Positions 25,613 through 35,831 are shown, counted from the stretch's first letter. The stretch is DNA of 47,941 bases from Rickettsia sp. (GCA_023269695.1 JAHFPS010000006.1:1-47941); one strand, 5' to 3'. Notes: generated from the sequence alone by a model not told the origin. Made by a program: numbers and translations.

Positions 25613-26565
25613 ACTATTTTCAGTTCTTTGATTACTGACTCAATAACTGGCAATACTAGGTTATATTTTCTTATGAGATCCAATACCAGTCTAGCAGATT
25701 CTAGCCCTTCCACTAAGTATAAATTTTGATTTAAAAAATTTTTAACATCTAAATGCTTACCAAGTTCATAACCAAATCTAGTATTTCGCGACTCTTTAGA
25801 ATAACAAGTTAGCACCAAATCCCCCAATATACCTGGAGCATATAAAATAGAAGCATCCCCAAGCTCTCCATCAATTGCCTCAGATAAAATTCTTATTTCT
25901 TGAAGCCCTTGGGTTATAAGACCAGCTTTAGCATTCTGTCCATAACCTTTTGCATCATACCAACCACTCTTTATCGCTATAATATTTTTAACAGCCGATG
26001 CCACTTGCATCACTACCACATAGTCAGTTATGGTAACCTTAAATTGTTGCGATGCTAAACTAATTGCTAGTCGTCTGGCAAGATTAACATCTAAAGAAGC
26101 AATGGTTACGGAAGTTAATAAATCTTGAGCAACTTCTTTAGCTAGATTAGGTCCAGCTATAAAAGCTAAAGGATTAGCTGGTAATATGGCTTTTACTTTA
26201 TCAGATAATAACTCCGTAGGGTCTCTACCAAATCCCTTAGTTGCAACTAATAACACTACACTGTCAGATATCCCAGCATCTTTTAATATCTTCAAAGTTT
26301 CCTGGAAAACAAAAGATGGTACCGCAATAATTATTACTTCTTGATCTAAGATATATGGCAAATTATTGCAGGGAACTATATTAGTTGGTAATGTAATATC
26401 AGAACCAAGATATTTGCTATTAGTTCGATTATTTAATATTTCCTCAATAATATTATTCTCACGCACCAATATCGGGACGTCCTCATAACATCTTGCCACC
26501 TGACAGGCTAGTGCAGTTCCCCAACTACCGCCACCGTATACAGCAATATTTTTAAATTTTTTCAT
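25609..26565 (-). CDS. gpsA: NAD(P)-dependent glycerol-3-phosphate dehydrogenase
   Basis: 318 residues. It reduces dihydroxyacetone phosphate to sn-glycerol 3-phosphate for phospholipid synthesis. The Rossmann motif VYGGGSWGTALA is at 9-20, with FIAGPNLAKEVA (substrate region) and the catalytic Lys segment VKNIIAIKSGW in the middle. The start overlaps the mtaB stop by 4 bp and the end overlaps mreD, so dapF-mtaB-gpsA-mreD form a tight operon. Confidence 0.96.
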   Translation of the reverse strand: MKKFKNIAVYGGGSWGTALACQVARCYEDVPILVRENNIIEEILNNRTNSKYLGSDITLPTNIVPCNNLPYILDQEVIIIAVPSFVFQETLKILKDAGISDSVVLLVATKGFGRDPTELLSDKVKAILPANPLAFIAGPNLAKEVAQDLLTSVTIASLDVNLARRLAISLASQQFKVTITDYVVVMQVASAVKNIIAIKSGWYDAKGYGQNAKAGLITQGLQEIRILSEAIDGELGDASILYAPGILGDLVLTCYSKESRNTRFGYELGKHLDVKNFLNQNLYLVEGLESARLVLDLIRKYNLVLPVIESVIKELKIV

Positions 26566-27824
26566 AGCAAAATTTCTGAAATCATATGATTATCCTCTAT
26601 AGCAACTAACCGAGCTTTAATAATTTGCCCAACTTCAAAATCACCTTGCAACTTTACCGGAATAAAATTTTCTGTATGAGCTATGTTATTTTGTTCTACA
26701 AGTAATTCCACTTCATGCCCTATATTCCTTTGGAAAAATTGTTGTAATTGCTGCTCACCTGTTGCCCTTAAAATTTCTGCTCTAGCTTTTCTAACAGATT
26801 TTGCTACTTGCGGCATTCTGGCAGCTGGAGTCTCATCACGTTCAGAATATGGGAAAACATGTAAATATTGCAAATCCGCCTCAGAGATAAGTTTTTTCGT
26901 ATTCTCAAACATTATTTCATTTTCCGTCGGAAAACCGGCTATAATATCTGCTCCAAATGATACATTTGCTCTTAAATTACGTAGTTTATGACAAAAATCA
27001 ATAACATTCTGACGATTATGGCGACGTTTCATACGCTTAAGTATCATATCATCACCAGCTTGTAGACTAATATGAAAATGCGGCATAATTTGTGGAGCAT
27101 AAGCCATCAGGTCAAACAAATCATCATCGATCTCAGCTACATCAATGGAAGATAGTCTGAGCCTCTTTAGCTCTGGAACCAAACCAATAATTCTTCTAAT
27201 CATCTGGGCAAAAGTTGGAGTTCCTGGCAAATCTGGTCCATAAGCTGTAACGTCAACTCCGGTAAATACTACTTCATTATACCCATTGGCTACTAATGTC
27301 CTTAACTGCTGTACTATCACACCCATCGGTACTGAACGGCTATTTCCTCTAGCATAAGGTATAATACAGAAGGTGCAACGATGATTACAACCATTTTGCA
27401 CCTGAATAAAGGCACGAGACTTGCCATCAAAGCTAGCCACCAGATGATTAGCAGTTTCAGTAACAGACATTATATCATTTACTGCTACTTTTTCATCGGT
27501 AAATTGATAATTGCTAGCAATCAATTTTTCCTCATTACCAATTACTTTGTCAACCTCAACCATATTAGCAAAAATAGCTGGGTTATTCTGAGCAGCACAA
27601 CCAGTAACAATAATTCTTACATCAGGATTATTTTTTTTAGCTTTACGAATTGCTTGACGTGATTGCTTTTCAGCTTCCTTAGTGACAGCACAAGTATTAA
27701 ATACCATGACATTCTCCAGACCAGAAAGAGCTAGGTTAGTTCTAATCACTTCACTTTCATAAATATTTAATCGACAGCCAAAAGTTACAACTTCTTGTGA
27801 TTTAGCCATAAAGAAACTCTCCAC
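26562..27824 (-). CDS. mtaB: tRNA t6A37 methylthiotransferase MtaB
   Basis: 420 residues. It converts t6A to ms2t6A at position 37 of tRNAs reading ANN codons. The N-terminal UPF0004 domain has three cluster cysteines (FGCRLN, FNTCAV, VTGCAAQ). The radical-SAM CxxxCxxC is CNHRCTFC, followed by PYARGNSRSVP. A TRAM-like domain ends the protein. The length and the missing MiaB-type motifs favour MtaB. The likely true start is the inner ATG of MAKSQEV (27807-27809), which reduces the overlap with dapF to 8 bp. Confidence 0.93.
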   Translation of the reverse strand: MESFFMAKSQEVVTFGCRLNIYESEVIRTNLALSGLENVMVFNTCAVTKEAEKQSRQAIRKAKKNNPDVRIIVTGCAAQNNPAIFANMVEVDKVIGNEEKLIASNYQFTDEKVAVNDIMSVTETANHLVASFDGKSRAFIQVQNGCNHRCTFCIIPYARGNSRSVPMGVIVQQLRTLVANGYNEVVFTGVDVTAYGPDLPGTPTFAQMIRRIIGLVPELKRLRLSSIDVAEIDDDLFDLMAYAPQIMPHFHISLQAGDDMILKRMKRRHNRQNVIDFCHKLRNLRANVSFGADIIAGFPTENEIMFENTKKLISEADLQYLHVFPYSERDETPAARMPQVAKSVRKARAEILRATGEQQLQQFFQRNIGHEVELLVEQNNIAHTENFIPVKLQGDFEVGQIIKARLVAIEDNHMISEILL

Positions 27825-28611
27825 GTGCCACTAAAGTGGCAGAACCAACCATCATTATATTCTCACCTTGTTTTGACATTTGTAGACTACCTAACTGAAA
27901 TACCACTTGACAAGGAGAGCTAATAAATCCTAGCTTTACTGCCGAAGCAAAACTTGCACATGCCCCGCTACCACAAGCAAGAGTTAATCCAGCTCCTCTC
28001 TCCCAAACCGATAAATAAATTTTGTTATCCTTGATTGAGGCAAAATTAACATTAACCCCATCAGTAAATAACTCTTTTCCTTGTAATTTTTCTCCAATTA
28101 TTTCTTTATCCTTAGTAGCTAAATCACTAAAAATAATAAAATGTGGATTGCCAATATCAGCACAAATAACTTCCTTGATATCGATCACATAACGTTCCAT
28201 AATTGGCCAAATCTTTTCGGCTGAAGGCATCCAATCTTCCTCAAAACTAACTATTCCAGTATCCACCTCGATCTCGTCGTCACTTAGTATCTTACAAGAC
28301 AATTCTTTGCCGTATATTCTTAAAGTAATTTCTCTGATACCAGAATCAAGATATATTAGCTTAGCAAGACATCTTGAAGCATTACCACATAATTTGGCAC
28401 TTGATCCGTTTTGGTTATATACCGTCATTTCATAGTAATTGGTTTTTTGATCATAAATAATAAACTGATCACAACCAATACCAGTATGACGATTGGAGAT
28501 ATTTAGCGATAATTGCTGTAAATCACAATTTTTAGGTAAATCACGCTGATTGATAATCACGAAATCATTACCTAATCCATGCATTTTAGCAAAATTGATT
28601 TTTTTAAACAC
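27802..28611 (-). CDS. dapF: Diaminopimelate epimerase
   Basis: 269 residues. It converts LL- to meso-diaminopimelate for peptidoglycan. Both catalytic Cys segments are present: SSAKLCGNASRC and GLTLACGSGACAS. The N-terminal FAKMHGLGNDF is the family signature. The start is GTG at 28609-28611, read as Met. Two TATAAT boxes lie upstream (about 28630 and 28645 on the minus strand), likely the promoter of dapF-mtaB-gpsA-mreD, but no good -35 is visible. Confidence 0.95.
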   Translation of the reverse strand: MFKKINFAKMHGLGNDFVIINQRDLPKNCDLQQLSLNISNRHTGIGCDQFIIYDQKTNYYEMTVYNQNGSSAKLCGNASRCLAKLIYLDSGIREITLRIYGKELSCKILSDDEIEVDTGIVSFEEDWMPSAEKIWPIMERYVIDIKEVICADIGNPHFIIFSDLATKDKEIIGEKLQGKELFTDGVNVNFASIKDNKIYLSVWERGAGLTLACGSGACASFASAVKLGFISSPCQVVFQLGSLQMSKQGENIMMVGSATLVARGEFLYG

Positions 28612-28745
28612 GAGAATGTCTTTAGATTATACAAAAGTCTATTATACTAAATATATAGAAAATACATATATATATAAACACATATATATATTAAATAAAT
28701 AGACCTCTTGCATAAGTAGTTGTAAGTGGCTATATTTTTTGTATG

Positions 28746-28865
28746 TATAGCTAACTCGATTAGTATTATTTCAGATAATGTTTGTCATCCCTGCGAAGGC
28801 AGGGATCTAAAATAATGCTCAAAAAGTCCTGAAATATTATAGATTCCCGCCTACGCGGGAATGAC
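28746..28865. repeat. Palindromic element upstream of the M16 peptidase gene
   Basis: TATAGCTAACTCGATTAGTA opens the element. It then has GTCATCCCTGCGAAGGCAGG and, inverted, CCCGCCTACGCGGGAATGAC ending at 28865. The right outer end is missing. The rest of the 28612-28925 gap is AT-rich with an alternating TA tract (28662-28695) and no gene. Confidence 0.8.
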
Positions 28866-28925
28866 ATATTTTCCGTTAGAACTATAGTAGAGCAACTTTT
28901 TAAAACTAATAAATCAAGTGATAAA

Positions 28926-30188
28926 ATGACTTTCAACTCAAGCAAACTTAACAATGGACTAACTGTTGTTACTTACCATATGCCTAATATAAATTCTGTA
29001 GCTATTAATCTCATTGTCAATGTAGGTAGCCGCTATGAACAACCTTCAGAAATAGGCATATCCCATTTTCTTGAACATATGGCATTTAAAGGAACAACAA
29101 CTAGAACTGCTAAGCAAATTGCCGAAGAATTTGACTCGATAGGAGGACAATTTAATGCATATACTGGTCATGAACAGACTGTTTATTACTCAAAAATATT
29201 GAGTGAAAACTGCTATACAGCTCTAGAAATACTGGCAGATATCGTACAAAATTCAGTTTTTTCAGAAGAAGAGATAGCTAAAGAATATCAGGTAATTTTG
29301 CAAGAAATGGCTTGTGTGCAGGATAATCCTGATGAACTTATTCACGAGAAATTTTATAGTAGTGCTTATGAAAATCAACCACTTGGTCGGTCAATTCTAG
29401 GAACTTATGACAGTTTGGCAAAATTTGATAAAGAACATTTTAGCAATTATATTGATAAACATTATAATGCCGGAAATATTTACTTATCAGTGGCAGGAAA
29501 TATTGAACATCAACAAGTTGTAGAATTTGCCGAAAAATTATTTTGTTCATTAAAAGATAAACCAAATAGTCATTTTGAGAAAGCTAGATATACTGGGGGG
29601 CATAGTGTTATTACCAAAGATCTTGAGCAAACTACCTTAGTTCTAGGCTTCGAAAGTGTGTCCTATTTTAACATACAACAATTATATCATACTCAAGCTC
29701 TGTCACTAATACTTGGTAACGGTATGTCATCAAGATTATTTCAACATATCAGAGAAAAGCTTGGACTTGCCTACTCAATTGGCAGTTATAATAGTTCACA
29801 CTATGATAGTGGGATTTTTGGCATATACGTCTCCACTAGCCATGATAAACTACCATTCCTTGCAGAACAATTAGTCAGTGAAATTAATAATATTTCTGTA
29901 GATATCAAAGATTCAGAAATTGATCGGGCTAAAATACAATTAAAAACTAGCATCTATATAGCCCAAGAGGATTCCTCTTATAAATCAGAAGAGATTGGTA
30001 AGAATTTTGCTGTTTTTGGCAAATATTTACCTGTTGAGGAAACTATTGAACATATTATGAATATAACAAGCCGAGATATCATAAATATGGCTAACAAAAT
30101 ATTTGTTAGCCAACCTACTTTATCTATTATTGGCCCTAACCCACTTGCCATAGATTACCAGAAATTATCTGATGATCTGGCTCTATGA
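28926..30188 (+). CDS. M16-family zinc peptidase (processing-peptidase-like)
   Basis: 420 residues. The inverted zinc motif HFLEH is at 47-51 in [13 protein letters not shown], with the downstream Glu in the [14 protein letters not shown] helix. This is the form of the mitochondrial processing peptidase beta subunit and of rickettsial homologues. It probably degrades or trims peptides; the bacterial substrate is uncertain. [10 protein letters not shown] segment in the C-terminal half is typical. The stop overlaps the hemD-like start by 4 bp (ATGA), so it leads a four-gene rightward operon. Confidence 0.93.
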   Translation: MTFNSSKLNNGLTVVTYHMPNINSVAINLIVNVGSRYEQPSEIGISHFLEHMAFKGTTTRTAKQIAEEFDSIGGQFNAYTGHEQTVYYSKILSENCYTALEILADIVQNSVFSEEEIAKEYQVILQEMACVQDNPDELIHEKFYSSAYENQPLGRSILGTYDSLAKFDKEHFSNYIDKHYNAGNIYLSVAGNIEHQQVVEFAEKLFCSLKDKPNSHFEKARYTGGHSVITKDLEQTTLVLGFESVSYFNIQQLYHTQALSLILGNGMSSRLFQHIREKLGLAYSIGSYNSSHYDSGIFGIYVSTSHDKLPFLAEQLVSEINNISVDIKDSEIDRAKIQLKTSIYIAQEDSSYKSEEIGKNFAVFGKYLPVEETIEHIMNITSRDIINMANKIFVSQPTLSIIGPNPLAIDYQKLSDDLAL

Positions 30189-30883
30189 AATCGCTGCTAT
30201 TAACTAGAAGCTTAGAAGATAATTACGATATTATTAGAGAATTGGAGCATAATCATGAATATAGGTTTAACTATATCTGTTGTCCTTTAGTGGAATATCA
30301 AACTTTACCATTAGAGACCACCCTTTTGCATGACTATCCCAATATAATTATCACTAGTAAATTTGCTGCTAAAATCCTGGCTGGACATCAAAATCTTGCA
30401 AAGAAGAATATGTGGATAGTCGGCAATTCATCAAAGTTAATTCTAGAGCAAAGTAATTTTGTGGAATATGTTGCTAACAATATACAAGAGCTGCTAGCAA
30501 ATATTCCGCCAGAAATATACGACCAAACCATATATTTATCGTCAAATGAAATCACCCAAGATTTACCCCAAGCAATTAAAAGACACATTATTTATCAGGT
30601 AAAATATGCAACTAAGCTGCAGCAAATAGCAGAAATTGAAAAGGGCATCAATTTTATTCTACTATATTCACAGAACAGCACTAAGACTTTTATTGAATTA
30701 TTCAGAAAAAATAATCTGCTAAAATTATTAGCCAATAGTTTAGTTATTACTATAAGTGAAAAAGTGGCAAATATTATTAGCTCTTTTACCAAAAATGTGG
30801 TTTATTGTGATAATGGTCAACCACAGCAAATGTTAGAATTATTAATTTATAATGCCCAAAACAATGCAAAAGTCAGAAACTAA
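30185..30883 (+). CDS. hemD: Uroporphyrinogen-III synthase (HemD-like)
   Basis: 232 residues, normal HemD length and divergent, as this family usually is. The N-terminus [11 protein letters not shown], the [13 protein letters not shown] segment and the central [13 protein letters not shown] match the two-domain HemD pattern. It cyclises hydroxymethylbilane. Position supports the call: the next genes are a single-pass membrane protein and a HemY-like protein, the usual alphaproteobacterial hemD neighbours. Confidence 0.8.
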   Translation: MKSLLLTRSLEDNYDIIRELEHNHEYRFNYICCPLVEYQTLPLETTLLHDYPNIIITSKFAAKILAGHQNLAKKNMWIVGNSSKLILEQSNFVEYVANNIQELLANIPPEIYDQTIYLSSNEITQDLPQAIKRHIIYQVKYATKLQQIAEIEKGINFILLYSQNSTKTFIELFRKNNLLKLLANSLVITISEKVANIISSFTKNVVYCDNGQPQQMLELLIYNAQNNAKVRN

Positions 30884-31670
30884 TATAATAAAAGTTCGTA
30901 GAAACAACCCTATTATTTTTACAATTATTTTGGTTGTGTTATTTGCCATATCGGTAACTTATATGACTTTTTTAAATAATAAAAAGACGGATTCTAAGTT
31001 ATCCAATAACACAACCATACAAGAAATAAGCACTCCTCCAATAGCCTCGTCTTCAAATACCACCAATTTAGAGGAAAATGCACCTCAGGAAGATAATAGT
31101 TCGAATCAAGAAAATTCCTCTGTGAGTACCTCATTGAACCACCAACCAGAACAATCTAAAGACACTCCCAATGTTTACAGTAATTATTTACTTAGTGTCA
31201 ATCTTCTAGTAATGAATTTTTTGCAAGACAAAGACTATACTCGGCAAATTCATCAAATTGAAACTATAGAGTTACCTACAAAAATAAAAAATATTTTGAT
31301 AGACTTGGATAATTATAATAAAAATTATTTACTTGATAATAATTTAGGTTTAGTAAAAATCTTTCCAAAAACCGATTGTTGGATCAAGCAATTTATTAAG
31401 ATTGAAAAAAAATCCAGTAACCTCAAAGATAAAGAAAAACTGAAATTAAAAATAATAGGGAATCTAGATTATTTTATTAATTTCTTTTATTCAGAAGAAT
31501 TACAACAAGAAAATTATACAGCTAACCCGACTAACATTACGCCAAATTCACAGAAGTCATTGCGAGGAGCTACTTTAGTAGCGACGAAGCAATCCATAAA
31601 AGTTATTAGGAATGGATTGCTTCGTCAGCTTACGCTTCCTCGCAATGACGCCAGTTTACTATGGCTATAA
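30852..31670 (+). CDS. Single-pass membrane protein at the mitofilin/HemX position, repeat-derived C-terminus
   Basis: 272 residues. One membrane helix at about 22-40 (IIFTIILVVLFAISVTYMTF), then a Ser/Asn/Thr/Gln-rich linker (about 45-105), then a helical domain (110-220). Between hemD and hemY alphaproteobacteria usually encode a mitofilin-like protein, and this has that shape but is short. From about residue 222 the sequence is a palindromic element in translation (NPTNITPNSQ, GATLVATKQS, ends NDASLLWL), so the native C-terminus is lost or extended. It starts 32 bp inside hemD; the ATG at 30864 is an alternative. Confidence 0.72.
   Translation: MPKTMQKSETNIIKVRRNNPIIFTIILVVLFAISVTYMTFLNNKKTDSKLSNNTTIQEISTPPIASSSNTTNLEENAPQEDNSSNQENSSVSTSLNHQPEQSKDTPNVYSNYLLSVNLLVMNFLQDKDYTRQIHQIETIELPTKIKNILIDLDNYNKNYLLDNNLGLVKIFPKTDCWIKQFIKIEKKSSNLKDKEKLKLKIIGNLDYFINFFYSEELQQENYTANPTNITPNSQKSLRGATLVATKQSIKVIRNGLLRQLTLPRNDASLLWL
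31515..31670 (+). repeat. Palindromic element forming a gene 3' end
   Basis: Begins TACAGCTAACCCGACTAACA, contains the CATTGCGAGGAGCTACTTTA / TTCCTCGCAATGACG inverted pair, and ends CTATGGCTATAA. The TAA is the stop of the upstream gene. It is read in the same orientation and frame as the copy in lpxK. Confidence 0.9.
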
Positions 31671-31692
31671 CAAAAATTTGTAGAGTAAACTA

Positions 31693-32745
31693 ATGATAAG
31701 ATTATTAATAATTTGTATTACATTTTTGTTGTTATATTTTAGTTTTTCCATGTTAAGTCAACTTGACTCAAGGTTAACTTTAAACTTATATGACTATTAT
31801 ATAGAAACAACATTTTTTACTTTCGTTATTTTATATATATTACTTACACTTTCTACTGCTATTTTTTTTAAAATATTATTTTTAATTATTAGTCTACCTT
31901 CTAATTTAAAAGATATTTTCTTTTCCAAAAGAGCCAGTAATGACAATTACTTACTAATGAAAGCTATGGCAGAATATGTTTCTGGTGATAAATCAAAATC
32001 ATTAGTAACGAGCCAAAAAATATCTTACCGTTTAAGCCAAGAAAATAAGGTGTTTCATACTTTACTTTTAGCAGAAGCAGAAACTGAGCTGTCAGTAAAA
32101 ATAAAATATTTCCAGGAATTAGAACAATCTAAACATTATAGTCCCTTTGTTACCAAAAGACTCGCACAAATACATTATCAAAATAATATGTATGAAATAG
32201 CTGAGAATTATGCTGTTAGATCATTTAACTTAAATGAATCTGATAGTGAAACTTTAGAAATTCTACTTAATTGTTATGCCAAGCTTGCTCTGTGGGCAAA
32301 ATTTGTTTTTGTGATATCTAAACTTAGCAGAATCGATGGACAAAAACTAGAGTCTCTTAAAAACAAAATAGCTGACTACTATGTTATAGCCGCTAAAAAT
32401 ATGCTAGAAATTAACGAGACAAAAGAGGCAATATATTATTTAGAATCAGCTATTAAACTTATAGCTTCCCATATTGAAGCACTAAATCTGTACCTACCTT
32501 TACACTCTTCTAAAGGACATAATAAAAACATCGAAATATTAAAAATTGCCTTTACAGAAAACCCTTCTTTTGAAATTGTAGAATTATATAAGAAATTTTC
32601 TGCTAATACTCCTTTAGAAATTTATGATGATCTAGCAAATTCAGTAGACCCTAAACAATATTTAGGATTATTTTTGGCTATAGCTGCTTATTTAGATTTA
32701 CCAGAAAAGATTCAAAATCTTAGAGATGAGCCTGAACTATTATAG
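31693..32745 (+). CDS. HemY-like TPR membrane protein
   Basis: 350 residues. Two membrane helices at about 2-20 and 42-62, then TPR-type helical repeats (LLAEAETELSVKIKYFQELE, YEIAENYAVRSFNLNESDSE, EAIYYLESAIKLI). This is the HemY N-terminal/TPR layout found after hemD in many proteobacteria; the precise role in haem synthesis is unclear. It lies 22 bp downstream of the mitofilin-position gene. Confidence 0.78.
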   Translation: MIRLLIICITFLLLYFSFSMLSQLDSRLTLNLYDYYIETTFFTFVILYILLTLSTAIFFKILFLIISLPSNLKDIFFSKRASNDNYLLMKAMAEYVSGDKSKSLVTSQKISYRLSQENKVFHTLLLAEAETELSVKIKYFQELEQSKHYSPFVTKRLAQIHYQNNMYEIAENYAVRSFNLNESDSETLEILLNCYAKLALWAKFVFVISKLSRIDGQKLESLKNKIADYYVIAAKNMLEINETKEAIYYLESAIKLIASHIEALNLYLPLHSSKGHNKNIEILKIAFTENPSFEIVELYKKFSANTPLEIYDDLANSVDPKQYLGLFLAIAAYLDLPEKIQNLRDEPELL

Positions 32746-32799
32746 AACCCACTTTCACGGATCAGGCTTAATAGACATTGCAAATTATTTGAAAAATTT

Positions 32800-32897
32800 T
32801 ATAGCTAACCAGATTAGCATTTAGCCATAGTTGATCTAGGGCAATGTTTGTCATCCCTGCGAAGACAGATGGCTAAATACTAATCGGGTTAGCTATA
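32800..32897. repeat. Short complete GCTAACC terminal-inverted-repeat element
   Basis: 98 bp with clear inverted ends: TATAGCTAACCAGATTAGCA at the left and ACTAATCGGGTTAGCTATA at the right. Only a GTCATCCCTGCGAAGACAG half is nested inside. It shows the outer element in nearly minimal form, at the convergent gap between the HemY-like and amidase genes. Confidence 0.85.
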
Positions 32898-32902
32898 TAA
32901 TA

Positions 32903-34435
32903 TTAGTTCATCTCATTAACTTGTAATTTAGATTTCTCTAAGTATTTTAATATTTCTTCATGTAAGGCTGTCCATTTAACTTGTTTTTTCATAAAAGGTA
33001 TAAATTCTTTTTTCCATACTTTTATGTATTGCTGAGAATATTCTCTTTCATAATTTTGAAATTCAGAAGAAATATTTGTTTTGAACATAGCTATTAAATT
33101 TGAAACCTCAGTAATTTTATGACTATCTAAAGATTTCAAAGATAAAATGTCTTGTTGTAAAATATCTATTTTATTTAATATATTGCTCTTAAATGTATCA
33201 TATAGCAAGCTTATATCATACCTTAAATCAGAATTATAATATATTTCCATTTTATATATTAGACTATTGAACGCTTTGCGTGATACTTCTTGTTCATAAT
33301 TTGTAAGAGAGGTTAATAAATATTTATAGTCTTTTTCATTTAAATCACGTGGTTTAACAAGCATATGAGTTTTGGAGTGCAAATTATTAAATTCACTATA
33401 AATACTATCTCGATACTTATCTAGAAGCTTAGGAAATACATCTTGTTGCTCCAATTTTAAAGGTAAATCTTTCCTAATTTCTATTGGTAGATTATGTATC
33501 GAAAACTGATATACTACCCACATAAAGCTCTCATCAAATTTATTTGAATAATTGATACGATCATCGGGTAAAATTACCTTACCTTCTTTATCATTCCAAG
33601 GTCGTATCTTATAAAGAAATCTATTCAGCCTTTCTTTTAATTTCAAAATAGCTGCGTTTTTATCGCCTGTTTTATATAAGACTTTATTCATTAAGTGCTT
33701 AGCCTTATTGTGTTCTATCCTATCATTTATATGCAACCCTATATTATTTTTTTCCAATAATTCCCAATCAAATAATTTATGTGGATCAACTTTACGTAGC
33801 ACATAACTGTCAAGTGCCTTACTGTACAATATTGTTCCTATTTCAGAATGACTAAATATCATATCTTTTCTTATTTTAAAACGTTTCATAAGATATAGAA
33901 GCAATTCTTTTACAGATTCCATTTGCTGTTGTGGAAACAACTCACGCCCAGTATTAACTATTTCTATACCGATAGAATAATTATTTAAAGCAGTTAACTC
34001 TTCAAATCGCTCACCCATTTTAATTTTAGCATAACTAATACCAGCATGGTATGCACGCTTTTCTAAAGGAACCGTTAAAGTAACACTACCATCTTTATCT
34101 ACAATAAAATGAGCAGATAGACCTATTTTATTTAGTAATTCTTTTGTATCTTTTAATGTTGATATAGCAGTATGGTGAACTATAACCATTGATACTTTTT
34201 TACCTTCTCTGTCACCATAATTTGCAACTGGAACAGGGTCTAAAAACAGTAAATTTTTCTTTTGTAAAAAAGGAAGTTCTCTTTGTAAATGATCAAAATC
34301 ATTTTGAAAGCTTACAATATCAGGTTGCGACTTAGATAAAGCACGTGCTTCTTTATGGGAACACCCAGCATTTAACAATCCAACTATTATAACAAGATAG
34401 TATCTTAAAAAAATCTCAAGAGCTTTATTAGTCAT
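32903..34435 (-). CDS. Lipoprotein N-acetylmuramoyl-L-alanine amidase (Amidase_2, AmiD-like)
   Basis: 510 residues. A lipobox LNAGC places the lipidated Cys at 25. The Amidase_2 domain is at about 80-225: VIVHHTA with H87/H88, GIEIVN with E158, FSHSEIG with H196 and KVDPHKLF with D217, the zinc and catalytic set of AmpD/AmiD enzymes. It would cleave the amide between MurNAc and the stem peptide in the periplasm. The C-terminal 285 residues are helical and unassigned, about twice the length of normal AmiD proteins. Confidence 0.86.
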   Translation of the reverse strand: MTNKALEIFLRYYLVIIVGLLNAGCSHKEARALSKSQPDIVSFQNDFDHLQRELPFLQKKNLLFLDPVPVANYGDREGKKVSMVIVHHTAISTLKDTKELLNKIGLSAHFIVDKDGSVTLTVPLEKRAYHAGISYAKIKMGERFEELTALNNYSIGIEIVNTGRELFPQQQMESVKELLLYLMKRFKIRKDMIFSHSEIGTILYSKALDSYVLRKVDPHKLFDWELLEKNNIGLHINDRIEHNKAKHLMNKVLYKTGDKNAAILKLKERLNRFLYKIRPWNDKEGKVILPDDRINYSNKFDESFMWVVYQFSIHNLPIEIRKDLPLKLEQQDVFPKLLDKYRDSIYSEFNNLHSKTHMLVKPRDLNEKDYKYLLTSLTNYEQEVSRKAFNSLIYKMEIYYNSDLRYDISLLYDTFKSNILNKIDILQQDILSLKSLDSHKITEVSNLIAMFKTNISSEFQNYEREYSQQYIKVWKKEFIPFMKKQVKWTALHEEILKYLEKSKLQVNEMN

Positions 34436-34476
34436 ACAAATATAAAATCACTAAGTAAAATATGTTAAAAATTAAG

Positions 34477-34825
34477 TATAGCTAACCAGATTGGCATTCA
34501 TCCATAGTAAACTGGCGTCATTGCGAGGAGCTGCTTCGCTGCGACGCCGCAATCCATTTTTGTGTCATCCCTGCTCAATATCAATGTCATCCCTGCTTCG
34601 GTGCGGGATCTAGATTCCCGCCTACGCGGGAATGACAAGGAGTGCGGGAATGACAACTTACAATTGCTTCGTCGACCTACGGTCTTCTCGCAATGACGTT
34701 GACCACATACGACTTTTAAAGTACACTATCTAAAACCCCTTCCTCTTCTAACTTTCGACAGCTGTGATTCGAACACCGGATCGACGTACAAATCACCAGC
34801 AGAAGTAGAGTTTCGAAAGAGGTCT
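34477..34825. repeat. Composite repeat cluster with RPE1 remnant
   Basis: Outer left end TATAGCTAACCAGATTGGCA, then a nested set: CGTCATTGCGAGGAGCTGCT, GTCATCCCTGC, a CGCCTACGCGGGAATGACAA palindrome, and GGTCTTCTCGCAATGACG. The TTGACCACATACGACTTTTA to TTTCGACAG unit follows (34695-34763). Then comes one half of an RPE1 element (34766-34825), ending GTAGAGTTTCGAAAGAGGTC. Confidence 0.85.
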
Positions 34826-34985
34826 ATTATTTTTTTCTTGTATTATATTGAGTAGATCCATACATAAATTGATGATCAAGTTTTTAAAAGTAGAGCCAGG
34901 TTGTGAGTTATAGTAGATTGGTTACCAAACTCAACACACCTACTATTTTATTTGAGTATTTTTAATTTGACTGTATTTATTTCCC

Positions 34986-35360
34986 CTACTCTTCTTTAAT
35001 CAATGATCGTATCAATGCATTAACAGCTTGTTGGTGTGCAGGGTTACGAATTTTCATAAAATTCCTTGACACTTCTATACACATACGCTGATGTTGAGTA
35101 TGTACAGGTTCAACATTATCAGCCTCTTCTAAACCATTATAAAAATAATCGATATTTCTTTCTAGTGCTTTAGCAATAAGAATCAGCCTACCCATTGGTA
35201 TTCTATTAACACCCTTCTCGTATTTTTGTAACTGTTGATGTGTTACTACTATTACCTTTGCAAGTTGTTGACGTGACAATCCCTTGGCAAGCCTTAGAGA
35301 ATAGATTTTCTCACCTATAAATTTGTCAGCTTTTTCTATAAAGTCATTTTTTCGTGCCAT
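34986..35360 (-). CDS. XRE-family HTH transcriptional regulator
   Basis: 124 residues. A classic five-helix HTH domain spans about 15-72: IGEKIYSLRLAKGLSRQQLA, VTHQQLQKYEKGVNRIPMGR, then LALERNIDYFYNG-like LIAKALERNIDYFYN. The C-terminal 45 residues end in a basic helix. A strong ribosome site (AAAGGAGTTAATT) precedes the ATG. This small regulator type is widespread in Rickettsia. Targets are unknown; the closest gene is the amidase downstream. Confidence 0.92.
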   Translation of the reverse strand: MARKNDFIEKADKFIGEKIYSLRLAKGLSRQQLAKVIVVTHQQLQKYEKGVNRIPMGRLILIAKALERNIDYFYNGLEEADNVEPVHTQHQRMCIEVSRNFMKIRNPAHQQAVNALIRSLIKEE

Positions 35361-35830
35361 AATTAACTCCTTTAGAATTATTAAATTTTTGCAAAATATA
35401 ATATATTATTAACAAATACAAATATTACTGTCATATATTATATAACCTAGAAAGGCAACAATTAAAATAGTTTTTTTTCCATTTAAACTGTCTTCTATCA
35501 GTAAATATCGATTATATTATTTATTTATATACAAGTAGTACTTAATATTTTTTAACTATTATATAATTATAATAATCTTATAGATAGTTATCGAACTTGT
35601 AAATTATAATTTCATCTTTATTGGATTTTTTAAACCTTTATTTCACAATTCTAGGTAGAAATAAGACTAAAATCAGTTAGAATTACAGAGTTAGCTAGAA
35701 TTTCTAAGAGTTATTGTAGAGTGTTAAAAAAGATACTCTTAAATAAAAAGCACTAATGTTTACAGCAACCTCAGGGCAGTTTAAAAGTCGCACCTAATAG
35801 TAGAAAAGACTGGTTTTACTTAGGTGAATA
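35361..35830. other. Long AT-rich gap without recognisable gene
   Basis: About 470 bp, very AT-rich. I find no reading frame of note, no tRNA and no complete palindrome. A short segment near 35777-35795 (GGGCAGTTTAAAAGTCGCA) matches the edge of the repeat unit at about 9318-9336. It probably holds the XRE promoter and eroded remains of the 5' half of the MFS gene. Confidence 0.5.
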
Positions 35831-35831
35831 A

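Noticed and set aside
34766..34790. GATTCGAACACCGGA resembling a tRNA T-arm
   Set aside because: It is part of the RPE1 half element; no acceptor, D or anticodon arm can be folded around it.
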